Of a stretch of 64,000 nucleotides of DNA, positions 1 through 11,090 are shown one piece after another; position 1 is the stretch's first letter, and each line of letters starts with the position of its first letter. The notes beneath the pieces are model-generated. The model was not told the DNA's origin. It was given only the letters and a program-made list of their open reading frames with translations, and searched no databases. Position numbers and translations under genes: made by a program. Source of the stretch: Nocardia nova (lineage in GTDB: Bacteria > Actinomycetota > Actinomycetes > Mycobacteriales > Mycobacteriaceae); NCBI RefSeq assembly GCF_002933465.1, contig NZ_PSZE01000009.1:1-64000 (forward strand). The letters are read 5' to 3'.

Positions 1-202
1 TGATCTTCAGCATGCCGTCTTCGTTGACGATCGAGCCGCCGTCGGTCTTGATAACGGCCTTGTCGTTGTCGACGACGCTGGCCTTGTAGTAGACGCTCTC
101 GGGCGCCGCGGGAGCAGCGGGGTCGGCCGTGGCGGTACCGGCCGCGACGCCGACAGCAGCAACCAACATCGCGGCGGTCGCGACGAATTTCCTCATCATC
201 AT
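1..202 (-). CDS. Small secreted protein, N-terminal part only
   Basis: The gene runs off the left edge, so only about 67 residues are visible. Three ATG codons in a row (200-202, 197-199, 194-196) begin a textbook Sec signal peptide: MMMRKFVATAAM, then an alanine/valine-rich core ending in TATA-DP. The mature part starts DPAAPAAPESVYYKASVVDN. This suggests an exported protein of the cell envelope or medium. I do not recognise the family from this fragment. It is divergent from rmlB, with a 295-base intergenic region between them. Which of the three ATGs is used cannot be decided. Confidence 0.7.
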   Translation of the reverse strand, partial: MMMRKFVATAAMLVAAVGVAAGTATADPAAPAAPESVYYKASVVDNDKAVIKTDGGSIVNEDGMLKI

Positions 203-485
203 TTTCTGCGGAACCTCGATACAGAGTGGTTCTGGGACATGAGAAATAGAAATCGACGTCAGCTAACGAGCGGTGAACCTGTTGTGTCCGTTCATTCAAA
301 TTCTGTTCACCATCGGGCTCTTGCCGATTGTCAGGTTGCGGAAACATGCAGTATGCGTGCGGTTTTCGGACACCACCTACAATTCGAACAAAAAGGACAT
401 CGAAGGTGTAGTGTGATGAAGGTCACATCCCCTTGTGGCCCGGTGTGACTCGCCGGTGATTCAAAGTCCGTATTCGCGCCCACGA

Positions 486-3096
<2,611 letters not shown>

Positions 3097-3097
<1 letters not shown>

Positions 3098-4062
3098 CAG
3101 TGTGCCTGCCGGACCTGTTCGGGCGTCTCGACGCCGACGGCCGAATACCGCAGGTACATCAGGCGGGCGGCCTCGTGCCGGGACCTGCGGATGCCGTCGA
3201 GGATCAGACCGGCGGTCCACGCCAGGCTGCCCAGCAGCAGCAAGGTGAAACCGAGGAACAGCGTCGGGAACCGCGGCACCTGGTGGATTTCGTAGAACTG
3301 GATCACGATCGGCACGATCAGGATGATCGAGATCAGCCAGGCCAGCGTTCCGAACAGCCCGTAGAACGCGACCGGTCGTTCGTGCCGGGCCAAGCCGAAG
3401 ATCAGGCCCAGGATCTTGAATCCGTCGTGGTAGGTGCGCAGTTTGGATTCACTGCCCTCCGGCCGATCGCGGAAGCCCACCCGCACCGAGGTCTGCGGTA
3501 CCCGCAGGTGCAGCGAATGCACGGTCAATTCGGTTTCGATCTCGAATTCGCGCGACACCGCGGGGAAACTCTTCACGAAGCGGCGGGAGAACACCCGGTA
3601 TCCGGAAAGCATATCTTCGACGTTTTCGCCGAAGACCTTGCCGACTACGCCGTTGAGCACGCGGTTACCGGCTTCGTGGCCCGCGCGGTACGCCTGCGTG
3701 CCCTCGTCCTCTTTCCGCACGCCGAGGACATGGTCGTAGGGGCCGGACAGCAGCGCCTCGATCATCTTCGGGGCGGCGAAGGCGTCGTAGGTGTCGTCGC
3801 CGTCGATCATCAGGTAGATATCGGCCTCGATATCGGCGAATGCGCGCCGGACCACGTTGCCCTTGCCCTTGACGGTCTCGGTGCGCACGATCGCGCCCGC
3901 CTCGCGGGCACGTTCGGCGGTGGCGTCCGTGCTGCGGTTGTCGTAGACGTAGACGTCGATGCCCGGCACGGCAGCCTTGAGGTCCGTGACGACCTTGGCG
4001 ACCGCAGCCTCCTCGTTGTGGCAGGGCACGACTGCGGCGATGCGAAGCTCGGTGGGGTTCAC
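3097..4062 (-). CDS. GT2 family glycosyltransferase with C-terminal membrane anchor
   Basis: A 321-aa protein with an N-terminal GT-A fold (AAVVPCHNEE, YDNRSTDAT, and the metal-binding DGDDTY run) typical of the polyprenyl-phosphate glycosyltransferase (DPM1-like) branch of family GT2. The C-terminal third has two hydrophobic segments (about residues 228-255 and 263-290), as in membrane-anchored DPM-like enzymes. It probably loads a sugar from a nucleotide donor onto a polyprenyl phosphate at the inner face of the membrane. The downstream DUF2142 gene overlaps its stop by one base. The sugar is unknown; a GtrA-type protein is encoded divergently upstream. Confidence 0.88.
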
Positions 4063-4291
4063 CCCGTCAATCCCTCATTTGATCGGCCGATGAAATACGG
4101 AACACCGGGAGGGTACAGGTCGGCGCGGGACCCGCGCCCGCTAACCCTCACTGTGTCGGATGCGGGCCGGCGTGCCCCGCCTCGACCTCGCGCCCTGTGC
4201 ATCCGCTGTGCGGCGCCTGATCACACCCGCCGCGAGCCGCGCTCCCACCTGCGTCACGCGGTGGGGAACCCGGGTGCGGTACCGTCGCCGG

Positions 4292-4819
4292 GTGGCCAGC
4301 AGTGAGACGGCGACCGAACCGGTCGATCGAACCGGCGATAGCTTGCGACACAAGGTCGTCACCGCCTTGCGGCAGGGGGCGGCGTTTCTGGTGGTCGGCG
4401 CGATCGGATTTCTCGTCGACGCCGGAACCTACAATGTGCTGGTCTTCTGGGGCGGCGACGGAGTTCTGAATCAGGCGCCGTTGGTCGCGAAGATCATCTC
4501 GATTCTGGTGGCCACGGTGGTCACGTATTTCGGCAACAAATGGTGGACTTTCGCGCACAAGCAGGGCGGAAGTCCCGCTCGCGAATATCTGCTGTACGCC
4601 GTTTTCAATGTGGTTGCCATCGGATTGCAGCTGGGGTGTCTCGGATTCTCCCGATATGTGCTGCACCTGTCTTCCCCGCTGGCGGACAACATCTCCGGCA
4701 CCCTGATCGGCCAGATCGTGGCGGTGGTTTTCCGCTACTGGGCCTACGACACTTTCGTCTTCGCCGAGTCCCGCTCGGGTCGGGATATGCGGGACACCCG
4801 CACCCGGTCGGGCCGGTGA
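4292..4819 (+). CDS. GtrA family membrane protein
   Basis: About 175 aa with four hydrophobic segments and the GtrA-family signature: QGAAFLVVGAIGFLVDAGTYN near residue 30, and NKWWTFAH, which matches the usual N..WTF. GtrA-like proteins are thought to flip, or to aid the handling of, polyprenyl-linked sugars; mycobacterial Rv3789 is a relative. I chose GTG 4292 (VASSETATEP) over an upstream in-frame ATG at 4160 because residues before it are arginine-rich and not family-like. The last codons (DMRDTRTRSG) lie inside a 24-bp dispersed repeat also found at 38751 and 56340. It lies upstream of glfT2 in the same direction. Confidence 0.85.
   Translation: MASSETATEPVDRTGDSLRHKVVTALRQGAAFLVVGAIGFLVDAGTYNVLVFWGGDGVLNQAPLVAKIISILVATVVTYFGNKWWTFAHKQGGSPAREYLLYAVFNVVAIGLQLGCLGFSRYVLHLSSPLADNISGTLIGQIVAVVFRYWAYDTFVFAESRSGRDMRDTRTRSGR
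4788..4811. repeat. Dispersed 24-bp repeat core, copy 1
   Basis: This copy begins TGCGGGACACCCGC. It differs by one base from the copy at 38751-38774 and, on the opposite strand, by one base from those at 56340-56363 and 56414-56437. Here it codes for the last residues of the GtrA protein. Confidence 0.6.
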
Positions 4820-4968
4820 TCGTGCTTCGCAATTGTCGATCACCGGCCCTCCGGTCGGACTCCGCGACGTGAGACGGACATAATGGGTATCGCTCACACC
4901 GAGCCTGCACTTAACCGCGCCCGCGCCGGATTCGGCGCCATCGGACACTGTTTACGAGGGATTCCACC

Positions 4969-6864
4969 ATGGATCAGTCGGCTGGCCAGGCCGTGACCGC
5001 AACCGAGAACGATCCGCGGATCGCCGAGCCCGCGCCCGGCGCCCTGCGGACCGAGCACCGCGCCCCCGACCGCCTGGTTCTGGCCCGCGGCATTTTCACC
5101 GGGCCGGCGCCCAAGATCAGCGACGAACTGTACGCGGTGGTCAAGGGCAAATCGCATCGCGAACGGCTGTCGCTGCGGCTGGAAAAAGGCGCGCACGCCC
5201 ACACCAACACCTATTTCGGCCGGTTCGCGGCCAGCTACTGGCAGCGCTGGACGACGGTGACCCAGGTCGAGGTCTCGATGCGGGTCGCGGTCGGCGATCG
5301 GGCCCGGATCCGGCTGGCCGCCTCCGATATCGCCGGGCACCGGCGCATCATCGACTCCGCGGACGTGGATTCCGACGGCATGGTCACCCTGCGGGCCCCG
5401 CTGGATCAGTACGTGGACGGTGGTGCGCTGTGGGTCGAATTCGATGCTGTCGGAGGCGAACTCGGGATCGGTGAGCTCACCTGGACCGCCGCCGCTCCGG
5501 ACCGGGTCCGCCCGGTCGCGATCGCGATCTGCACTTTCAATCGGGCCGAGGACTGCGCGCACACGGTCGCCGCACTCGCCTCGGATCCGGAAGTGCTGGC
5601 CGCCATCGACGCGGTGTACGTGGTCGACCAGGGCACCGACCTGGTTTCGGACCGGGAGCTGTTCCAGCGGACGCAGCCGCTCTTCGGTGACAAACTGCGC
5701 TACATCCGGCAGCCGAATCTCGGCGGTGCGGGCGGATTCACCCGCGGGTTGTACGAGGTGTCGGCGGCCAACGAGCACGCCGATGTCATCCTGATGGACG
5801 ACGATATCCTCTGCGAACCCGAAACGGTGTTGCGGCTCAATGCCTTTGCCAATCTAACGGTGGAACCGACACTGGTCGGCGCGCAGATGCTGTTCCTGCT
5901 GAACCCCGACTATCTCAACGTCGGCGCCGAGGAGGTGCACCTGAACGAGTTGCGGCACGGTCAGAAGGTGCCCAAGGCGTTGCGCAACACCAGCATGCTC
6001 AAGCGCAATCAGGAGCGCCGCGTCGACGCCGGCTACAACGCCTGGTGGACCTGCCTGATCCCGGCCGAGGTGGTGGCCCGGATCGGGCTGCCGCTGCCGA
6101 TCTTCTTCCAGTGGGACGACGTCGAATACGGTGTCCGCGCCCGCGAGGCGGGATTCGTGACCGTGACGCTGCCGAACGCGGCGGTCTGGCACGCGGACTT
6201 CTACTGGAAGGATTTCGACGACTGGGCGCGCTACTTCAGCATGCGCAATTCGCTCATCGTCAGCTCCATGCACACCGATCTCGACCCGAAGGCGGTGACC
6301 CGCAAGCTGTTCCGTGAGATCGCGGAATATCTGGTCGGTATGCAGTACGGCCTCGCGCACACCACGCTGCAGGGCATCGAGGACTTCCTGCAGGGCCCGA
6401 AGATTCTGCGCGACGGCGGAATTCAGGCTTTGGCCACCGCTCGAACCAGCCGCGCCGACTACGGCGAGACCAAGAAGCACGCGGCCGCGACCGCACCGGT
6501 CCGGCAGTCGGACATCCAGCTCCGCCGCGCGGGCGGTGAACCGAGCCGTCCGCTGCTGGTGCTGGTCAAGCGCGCGATCCAGCAGTGGACCGGGCGTACC
6601 CAGCACGGCATCGTGGGCGTCACCCGTGAGGATGCGCACTGGTGGCATCTGGCCCTGTTCGATCACGTCGTGGTCACCGACGCGTCCCAGTCCGGCGTGC
6701 GAATCAGGCAGCGCGACAAGGAGAAAGCTCGCACCCTGCTGCTGCGCACCATCCGAGTCCTGCGCCGGCTGCGCCGCGAACTCCCGGAGCTGAGCCGGCA
6801 GTACCGCGCGGCGGCGCCGGAATTGACCAGCCGCGAGAACTGGGAACGGCTGTACGGCATCTGA
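4969..6864 (+). CDS. glfT2: Galactofuranosyltransferase GlfT2
   Basis: Bifunctional UDP-galactofuranose transferase that polymerises the alternating beta-1,5/1,6 galactan of arabinogalactan at the cytoplasmic face of the membrane. The 631-aa length is close to mycobacterial GlfT2 (637 aa). Visible landmarks are an N-terminal beta-sandwich region, the GT-A start AIAICTFNRAEDC, the metal-binding MDDDI (the DxD equivalent), the acceptor-site run FFQWDDVEYG, the catalytic/metal histidine in WHADFYWKDFDDW, and a long C-terminal helical domain. A good ribosome site (GAGGGA) precedes the ATG at 4969. UDP-galactopyranose mutase (glf), often adjacent, is not in this window. Confidence 0.96.
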   Translation: MDQSAGQAVTATENDPRIAEPAPGALRTEHRAPDRLVLARGIFTGPAPKISDELYAVVKGKSHRERLSLRLEKGAHAHTNTYFGRFAASYWQRWTTVTQVEVSMRVAVGDRARIRLAASDIAGHRRIIDSADVDSDGMVTLRAPLDQYVDGGALWVEFDAVGGELGIGELTWTAAAPDRVRPVAIAICTFNRAEDCAHTVAALASDPEVLAAIDAVYVVDQGTDLVSDRELFQRTQPLFGDKLRYIRQPNLGGAGGFTRGLYEVSAANEHADVILMDDDILCEPETVLRLNAFANLTVEPTLVGAQMLFLLNPDYLNVGAEEVHLNELRHGQKVPKALRNTSMLKRNQERRVDAGYNAWWTCLIPAEVVARIGLPLPIFFQWDDVEYGVRAREAGFVTVTLPNAAVWHADFYWKDFDDWARYFSMRNSLIVSSMHTDLDPKAVTRKLFREIAEYLVGMQYGLAHTTLQGIEDFLQGPKILRDGGIQALATARTSRADYGETKKHAAATAPVRQSDIQLRRAGGEPSRPLLVLVKRAIQQWTGRTQHGIVGVTREDAHWWHLALFDHVVVTDASQSGVRIRQRDKEKARTLLLRTIRVLRRLRRELPELSRQYRAAAPELTSRENWERLYGI

Positions 6865-6873
6865 TTCGGGTGT

Positions 6874-6896
6874 CCGCCCGGCACGTCACCGGGCGG
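6874..6896. terminator. Hairpin between convergent glfT2 and SDR genes
   Basis: CCGCCCGG at 6874-6881 pairs with CCGGGCGG at 6889-6896 around a 7-base loop. There is no T-run on either side, so it is only a possible bidirectional terminator. Confidence 0.35.
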
Positions 6897-6951
6897 GCCT
6901 CGGCGAATTCGGTAGTGGCAACACCACTGTGTTCGCGGAGTGCGGACCGAG

Positions 6952-7800
6952 TTACAGGAACAGGTCCGTGGTCAGCGGGCCGTCACCGGGGACGACGCGG
7001 TACTTGTCCAGATCGGTGATGCCGTGCGCGTTCAGCACCTCGTCGTCGATGAAGAAGTTGCCGGTGGTGTCCTTGGCGGAAGAGGTGAGGACAAGGTACG
7101 CGGCGTCGGCGTAGATGTCGGGGGTGCGGGAGGTCTGGACCATTTCCTCACCGCCGAGCAGGTTGCGGACCGCGGCGGTGGCGATCGTGGTGCGCGGCCA
7201 CAGCGAGTTGACGCCGATGCCGTACTTGCGCAGTTCCTCGGCCAAACCCAAGGTGGTGAGCGACATTCCGTACTTGGCGATGGTGTAGCCCAGTGAGCTT
7301 CCCGCCCATTTCGGGTCGAGGTTCAGCGGCGGTGACAGGGTGAGGATGTGCGGATTGCGCCCGGCCTCGGCCGACTCCTTCAATGCCGGGATGCTCGTCT
7401 TCGACAGCAGAAAACTGCCGCGGCAGTTGATGTCCTGCATCAGGTCGTACTTCTTCATCGACAGCGTTTCGGTCGGTGACAGATCGATCGCCGAGGCGTT
7501 GTTGACGACGATATCGATACCGCCGAACCGCTCCACCGTCTGCCGCACGGCTTCGGCGACGCCCTCGTCGTCGCGCACATCGCCGACGAATTTGTGCACC
7601 CGACCGCCCGCGGCCTCGAGCTCCTCGGCGGCGGTGTGGATCGTGCCCGGCAGTTTCGGATGCGGCTGATCGGTCTTGGCGATCAGCGTGATGTTCGCAC
7701 CGTCGGCGGCGGCCCGCTTGGCGATCTCCAGGCCGATGCCGCGGCTACCGCCCGACATGATCATGGTGCGGCCGGCCAGTGGCTTACCAGCTTCGGTCAT
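6952..7800 (-). CDS. Short-chain dehydrogenase/reductase, HSDL2-like
   Basis: A 282-aa classical SDR. It has the cofactor motif GGSRGIGLEIA near residue 17, the NNAS structural motif, and the active-site YTIAK. The C-terminal half, with SLWPRTTIATAAVRN and an insertion of the form PPLNLDPKW, resembles the HSDL2-like SDR group, whose physiological substrates are unclear. The start at 7800 (MTEAGKPLAGR) has a strong ribosome site (GGGAGCAGGGAT) just upstream; longer in-frame starts add a non-family leader. It lies convergent to glfT2 and downstream of rsgA on the same strand, with no obvious functional link to either. Confidence 0.88.
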   Translation of the reverse strand: MTEAGKPLAGRTMIMSGGSRGIGLEIAKRAAADGANITLIAKTDQPHPKLPGTIHTAAEELEAAGGRVHKFVGDVRDDEGVAEAVRQTVERFGGIDIVVNNASAIDLSPTETLSMKKYDLMQDINCRGSFLLSKTSIPALKESAEAGRNPHILTLSPPLNLDPKWAGSSLGYTIAKYGMSLTTLGLAEELRKYGIGVNSLWPRTTIATAAVRNLLGGEEMVQTSRTPDIYADAAYLVLTSSAKDTTGNFFIDDEVLNAHGITDLDKYRVVPGDGPLTTDLFL

Positions 7801-7928
7801 ATCCCTGCTCCCATCTGTGCGATCACCCCGGGCTCCATGATCGGCGATGCCGTGGAGGCCGGGGTGCTGAACTACTCGATTCGCACAGTAGGGCACCGAG
7901 CGAGACTATGCAATCAGTTGCATAGCAG

Positions 7929-9017
7929 TCAGTGTCGATGGCGACGAGGATCACGTTCCTTGTACATCCGCCGCTGCGATTTGCTGATCTCGCGCCACAC
8001 CCGCTCCCGTTCGGCCCGCAACCGCGCATCGCTGCGGGCGGCGAGCCGCTCGTTCTCGCGCTGCAATTTGCGGTAGCTGTCCAGTCGTCGCGGCGGCAGT
8101 TCGCCGCTCTCGAGGGCCGCGAGGATCGCGCATCCGGGTTCGGTGCGGTGACCGCAGTCGGAGAATCGGCACTGCGCTGCCAGCGATTCGATATCGGTGA
8201 AGGTCCGGGCCAGACCCTGTTCGGCGTCCCAGAGACCGATCGCCCGAAGTCCGGGTGTGTCGATCAGAGTTCCGCCGCCGGGAATCGGCCGCAACTCGCG
8301 ATGCGCCGTGGTGTGCCGCCCGCGCTTGTCCGAGGCGCGAACCCGGTCCGTCGCGAAGACTTCTTCGCCCAGTAGCGCATTCGCCAGGGTCGACTTGCCG
8401 GCGCCGGACGATCCGATCAGTGCGACCGTTCCGGCCGCCACCGCGCGCAGCGTATCCATACCGGCAGCGGTGGTGGCCGAAACGGCCAGCACCGTCGCAC
8501 CCGGCGCGGCGGCGCGCACTTCTGACAGTGAAATATCCGGCGCCAGATCGCATTTCGTCAGCACCACCACCGGCTGCGCACCGGACTCCCACACCAGGGC
8601 CAGCATCCGCTCGATGCGACCCAGGTCGATCTCGCCGTCGGCGGCGACACAGATCGCGACGGTATCCACATTGGTGGCCAGTACCTGTGCGTCGGAACGG
8701 CCGGATACCGTCGCGCGCTGCAGAATCGTGCGGCGCGGCAACAACTTTCGTACCGTGAACGCCGGGCCGGCGGTCGTTTCGGCCGGTGCGACGGCGACCC
8801 AGTCACCGGTACACAGGCCGTTGATGTTGGTATCCGCCCGCGGACAGTCGGCGCGTGCGAGCCCGTCGGGCGTCGCGACATCGCATTCACTGCGATCCAT
8901 CCGGATCACGCGGGCCGGGACCCAGCCGGTATCGAGCAGTCCTGTGTACGCGGCGGAGAGGTCGGCGGTCCAGCCGTAAGGAATGAGACGGTCGTCATCG
9001 ACCATGAGGGGAGACAT
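7929..9017 (-). CDS. rsgA: Ribosome small-subunit-dependent GTPase RsgA
   Basis: Circularly permuted GTPase that helps late 30S subunit maturation. Order of motifs: an OB-fold-like N-terminus with LCTGDWVAV, G4 TKCD, then G1 GSSGAGKST, the RGRHTT switch, G3 DTPGLR, and a C-terminal zinc region with a Cys/His set (QCRFSDCGHRTEPGC). The tail is strongly basic, as in RsgA. The 362-aa form starts at 9017, but a GAAGG sequence abuts that ATG; the next ATG (9005, MVDDDR) has about 11 bases of spacing and may be the true start. A short ORF with a strong ribosome site lies just upstream (9048-9143). Confidence 0.93.
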   Translation of the reverse strand: MSPLMVDDDRLIPYGWTADLSAAYTGLLDTGWVPARVIRMDRSECDVATPDGLARADCPRADTNINGLCTGDWVAVAPAETTAGPAFTVRKLLPRRTILQRATVSGRSDAQVLATNVDTVAICVAADGEIDLGRIERMLALVWESGAQPVVVLTKCDLAPDISLSEVRAAAPGATVLAVSATTAAGMDTLRAVAAGTVALIGSSGAGKSTLANALLGEEVFATDRVRASDKRGRHTTAHRELRPIPGGGTLIDTPGLRAIGLWDAEQGLARTFTDIESLAAQCRFSDCGHRTEPGCAILAALESGELPPRRLDSYRKLQRENERLAARSDARLRAERERVWREISKSQRRMYKERDPRRHRH

Positions 9018-9032
9018 CCTTCGTCGGGCACC

Positions 9033-9049
9033 GAGCCCGCGAAGGGCTC
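9033..9049 (-). promoter_or_regulatory. Hairpin at the stop of the leader ORF, upstream of rsgA
   Basis: GAGCCC (9033-9038) pairs with GGGCTC (9044-9049) around a 5-base loop. It overlaps the stop codon of the 31-codon ORF and lies about 16 bases before the rsgA start. No T-run follows, so any role would be at the RNA or translation level. This is inference. Confidence 0.35.
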
Positions 9050-9143
9050 AGTGCATGGGGAGAAGAGTGGAAATACATGCGGCGGAGCGCTTTTCGGTCT
9101 GATACCGGGCTCCGGCCGCGACAATTCGACTGTCGACGTTCAC
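9048..9143 (-). CDS. Candidate 31-aa leader peptide upstream of rsgA
   Basis: A GTG at 9143 follows a near-perfect ribosome site (GAGGAGG, 9152-9158) with 8 bases of spacing, the strongest such site in this stretch. It opens a 31-codon frame, MNVDSRIVAAGARYQ to LLPMH. The peptide has no membrane segment and no family I recognise. Its stop is 30 bases before rsgA and sits in a hairpin (9033-9049). It could be a leader ORF affecting rsgA expression, a free-standing small protein, or chance. Confidence rests only on the ribosome site and the context. Confidence 0.4.
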   Translation of the reverse strand: MNVDSRIVAAGARYQTEKRSAACISTLLPMH

Positions 9144-9277
9144 GTATTCCACCTCCTCGACCCTCTCGTGTCTCGATACTCGGTTCGGTCGCGTGCGCGA
9201 CCGGATGGATAAACGATGACAGCCCGCCGCGCGGGCCGCAACGTATTTTTCGGGCCTACTTCTTCCCGGGCTGCGCG

Positions 9278-10102
9278 TCAGAGCGAGCAGGCGAGCAGCA
9301 ACTGCAGCAGGATGAGCACCCCGACCACGCCGAGGCTGATGTAGGACACGATCGCGCCCGGCGCGGCTTGCGGCACAGGCCCGATCGCACCGTTGATGAA
9401 GGCGATAGCAGGCGATTTGTAGTACACGTGGGTGCTGTGGCCCTCGGTGACCGGCACGGTCGTCTCGGCCGGTCCCATATCCCACAGCCACTTGGTCGCC
9501 ACTCGTACGTGGTGCTGCCCGGGGCCGACCGGAATGTGGGTTTGTCCCCACTTCGCCACCGGCACCTCCATGCCGTTGACGATGATCTTCGGGCCGGTCA
9601 GCGCGAGCAGGAACCCCAGCGGGAAGTACGAGGCGTCGACGACGATGCCCTGCGGTCCGGGTTGCGGCTGGAACTGAACCGTCGGACCGTAGGGGCCGTA
9701 TTGGCCTTGCGGTGCAACGGGATTGGGCGCACCGTAGGGCATCGGCATCGGCATCGGCATCGGCATCGGCATCGGCATCGGCCCGCCGGTGAACTGCGGC
9801 TGGCCCGGGTACGGTTGCGCCCCGTAGGGATTCGCCGGCGGTTGACCGTAGGGCTGTGGCGGAGCCGGGGGAGCGCCCCAACCCGGCGTCTGATGCGGCT
9901 GAGAGACGTTGTGCGGCTGGGGGATATGTGGCTGCGAGCCCGCGTGCGGTTGCGGATATCCCGGTGCGGCAACGGCTCCGCTACCGCCGTTCGGCGGCGG
10001 CGCGCCGTAGGGACCGTTCGGCTGCGGCGGGGGATACGGCTGTGCACCGTTCGGTGGGAATGGTTGCCCATAGGGTGGCTGCCCACCGTAGGGGTTGCTC
10101 AC
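9278..10102 (-). CDS. Proline/glycine/tyrosine-rich membrane-anchored protein
   Basis: A 274-aa protein. Residues 1 to about 150 are low complexity (runs of PYGQPP, PQPH and a Met-Pro repeat encoded by seven CATCGG hexamers). The folded C-terminal part follows: a hydrophobic hairpin (YFPLGFLLALTGPKIIVNG), a small beta-rich domain, and a last transmembrane segment (IVSYISLGVVGVLILLQLLLA) ending near the C-terminus. This is the usual build of actinobacterial envelope proteins of unknown function. It is probably anchored by its C-terminus with the low-complexity part in the cytoplasm, though topology is uncertain. It lies between glfT1 and rsgA on the same strand. Confidence 0.75.
   Translation of the reverse strand: MSNPYGGQPPYGQPFPPNGAQPYPPPQPNGPYGAPPPNGGSGAVAAPGYPQPHAGSQPHIPQPHNVSQPHQTPGWGAPPAPPQPYGQPPANPYGAQPYPGQPQFTGGPMPMPMPMPMPMPMPYGAPNPVAPQGQYGPYGPTVQFQPQPGPQGIVVDASYFPLGFLLALTGPKIIVNGMEVPVAKWGQTHIPVGPGQHHVRVATKWLWDMGPAETTVPVTEGHSTHVYYKSPAIAFINGAIGPVPQAAPGAIVSYISLGVVGVLILLQLLLACSL
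9740..9781. repeat. Seven tandem CATCGG hexamers (coding)
   Basis: Forty-two bases made of seven perfect copies of CATCGG lie in frame inside the proline-rich gene. On its coding strand they read as alternating Met-Pro. A 6-bp unit changes length without a frameshift, so copy number could vary between strains. Confidence 0.9.
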
Positions 10103-10133
10103 AGCCGTACCTCCTCATGCGAAAAGCACTGAT

Positions 10134-11090
10134 CTAACCGGGTTTATGGAACTGCTCGCGTCGCCCCAGACGCCGCAGCCGCAACCATTCTCGCAGACCG
10201 GCCGGATCTTTTTGCTGTACGAGGAAGAACCAGGAGAACCGCGCCCATTCTTGGGGTAGCAGTTTCCGCATCCCGGGCTGTGCCATCAAATAGCCACGGT
10301 TGCGGTAGGTGAAATAGCGTTTGACCGGATCGTCCGGATATTGGGTGTGCATGCGGCCGCCCAGAATCGGCTTGAATTCCGCCGACCCGTTCGGATGCAG
10401 ATACGCCGTCTGCAAACAGGTCCCGAACGGCAGGCCCGAGCGCACCAGCCGCCGGTGCACCTCCACTTCGTCGCCGCGCACGAACAGTCGCAGATCCGGC
10501 ACGCCGATCACCTCGAGCGCCTCGGCGGAGATCAGGGCGCCGTTGAACAGCGAGGCGATACCGGGCAGGAAGTCCTCGTCACCGAGTTCGGACCGCAGCC
10601 GCCGCCACACCACCCCGCGGCGCAGCGGAAATGCCAGCCGATCCGGATCGTCGATATCGGCCACCACCGGCGAGACCTCCGAAAGGCCGTGGCGCTCGGC
10701 GCAATCGAGCAACTTCTCGAGCACGTCCGGGCCTTCGGGGCGGCCGTCGTCGTCGGCCAGCCACACCCAGTCCGCGCCCATGGTCAGCGCGTGCAACATG
10801 CCGAGGGCGAAGCCGCCCGCACCACCCAGGTTGTGTTCGGAACCCAGATAGGTGGATTCGATCGGCTGTTCTTCCACCAGTTCGCCGACCTCGGGCTCGT
10901 TGCCGTTGTCGATGACGATCAAATGGTCGATCGGGCGGGTCTGCGAGGCGAGCACCTTCAGCGATTCGCTCAGCAGTTCCCGGCGTTTGTGGGTCACGAC
11001 CACCGCGATGATCCGGGCCACTCCGCTGTCCGCGGACGAGGCCGCCTGATCATCCATGGTCGTGTCCTTGCTCTCTGCCGCCGTGGTCAT
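10134..11090 (-). CDS. glfT1: Galactofuranosyltransferase GlfT1
   Basis: Adds the first galactofuranose residues to the rhamnosyl-GlcNAc lipid linker, making the primer for GlfT2. The 318-aa GT2 protein shows AVVVTHKRRELL, the acceptor run NLGGAGGFA (shared in form with GlfT2), the metal site WLADDDGRPEG, and FVRGDEVEVHRRL, the counterpart of the catalytic WDDVE region. Its start at 11090 overlaps the wzt stop by four bases (ATGA), so it is translationally coupled. The order wzm, wzt, glfT1 on one strand matches the mycobacterial galactan synthesis/export locus as I recall it. Confidence 0.94.
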   Translation of the reverse strand: MTTAAESKDTTMDDQAASSADSGVARIIAVVVTHKRRELLSESLKVLASQTRPIDHLIVIDNGNEPEVGELVEEQPIESTYLGSEHNLGGAGGFALGMLHALTMGADWVWLADDDGRPEGPDVLEKLLDCAERHGLSEVSPVVADIDDPDRLAFPLRRGVVWRRLRSELGDEDFLPGIASLFNGALISAEALEVIGVPDLRLFVRGDEVEVHRRLVRSGLPFGTCLQTAYLHPNGSAEFKPILGGRMHTQYPDDPVKRYFTYRNRGYLMAQPGMRKLLPQEWARFSWFFLVQQKDPAGLREWLRLRRLGRREQFHKPG

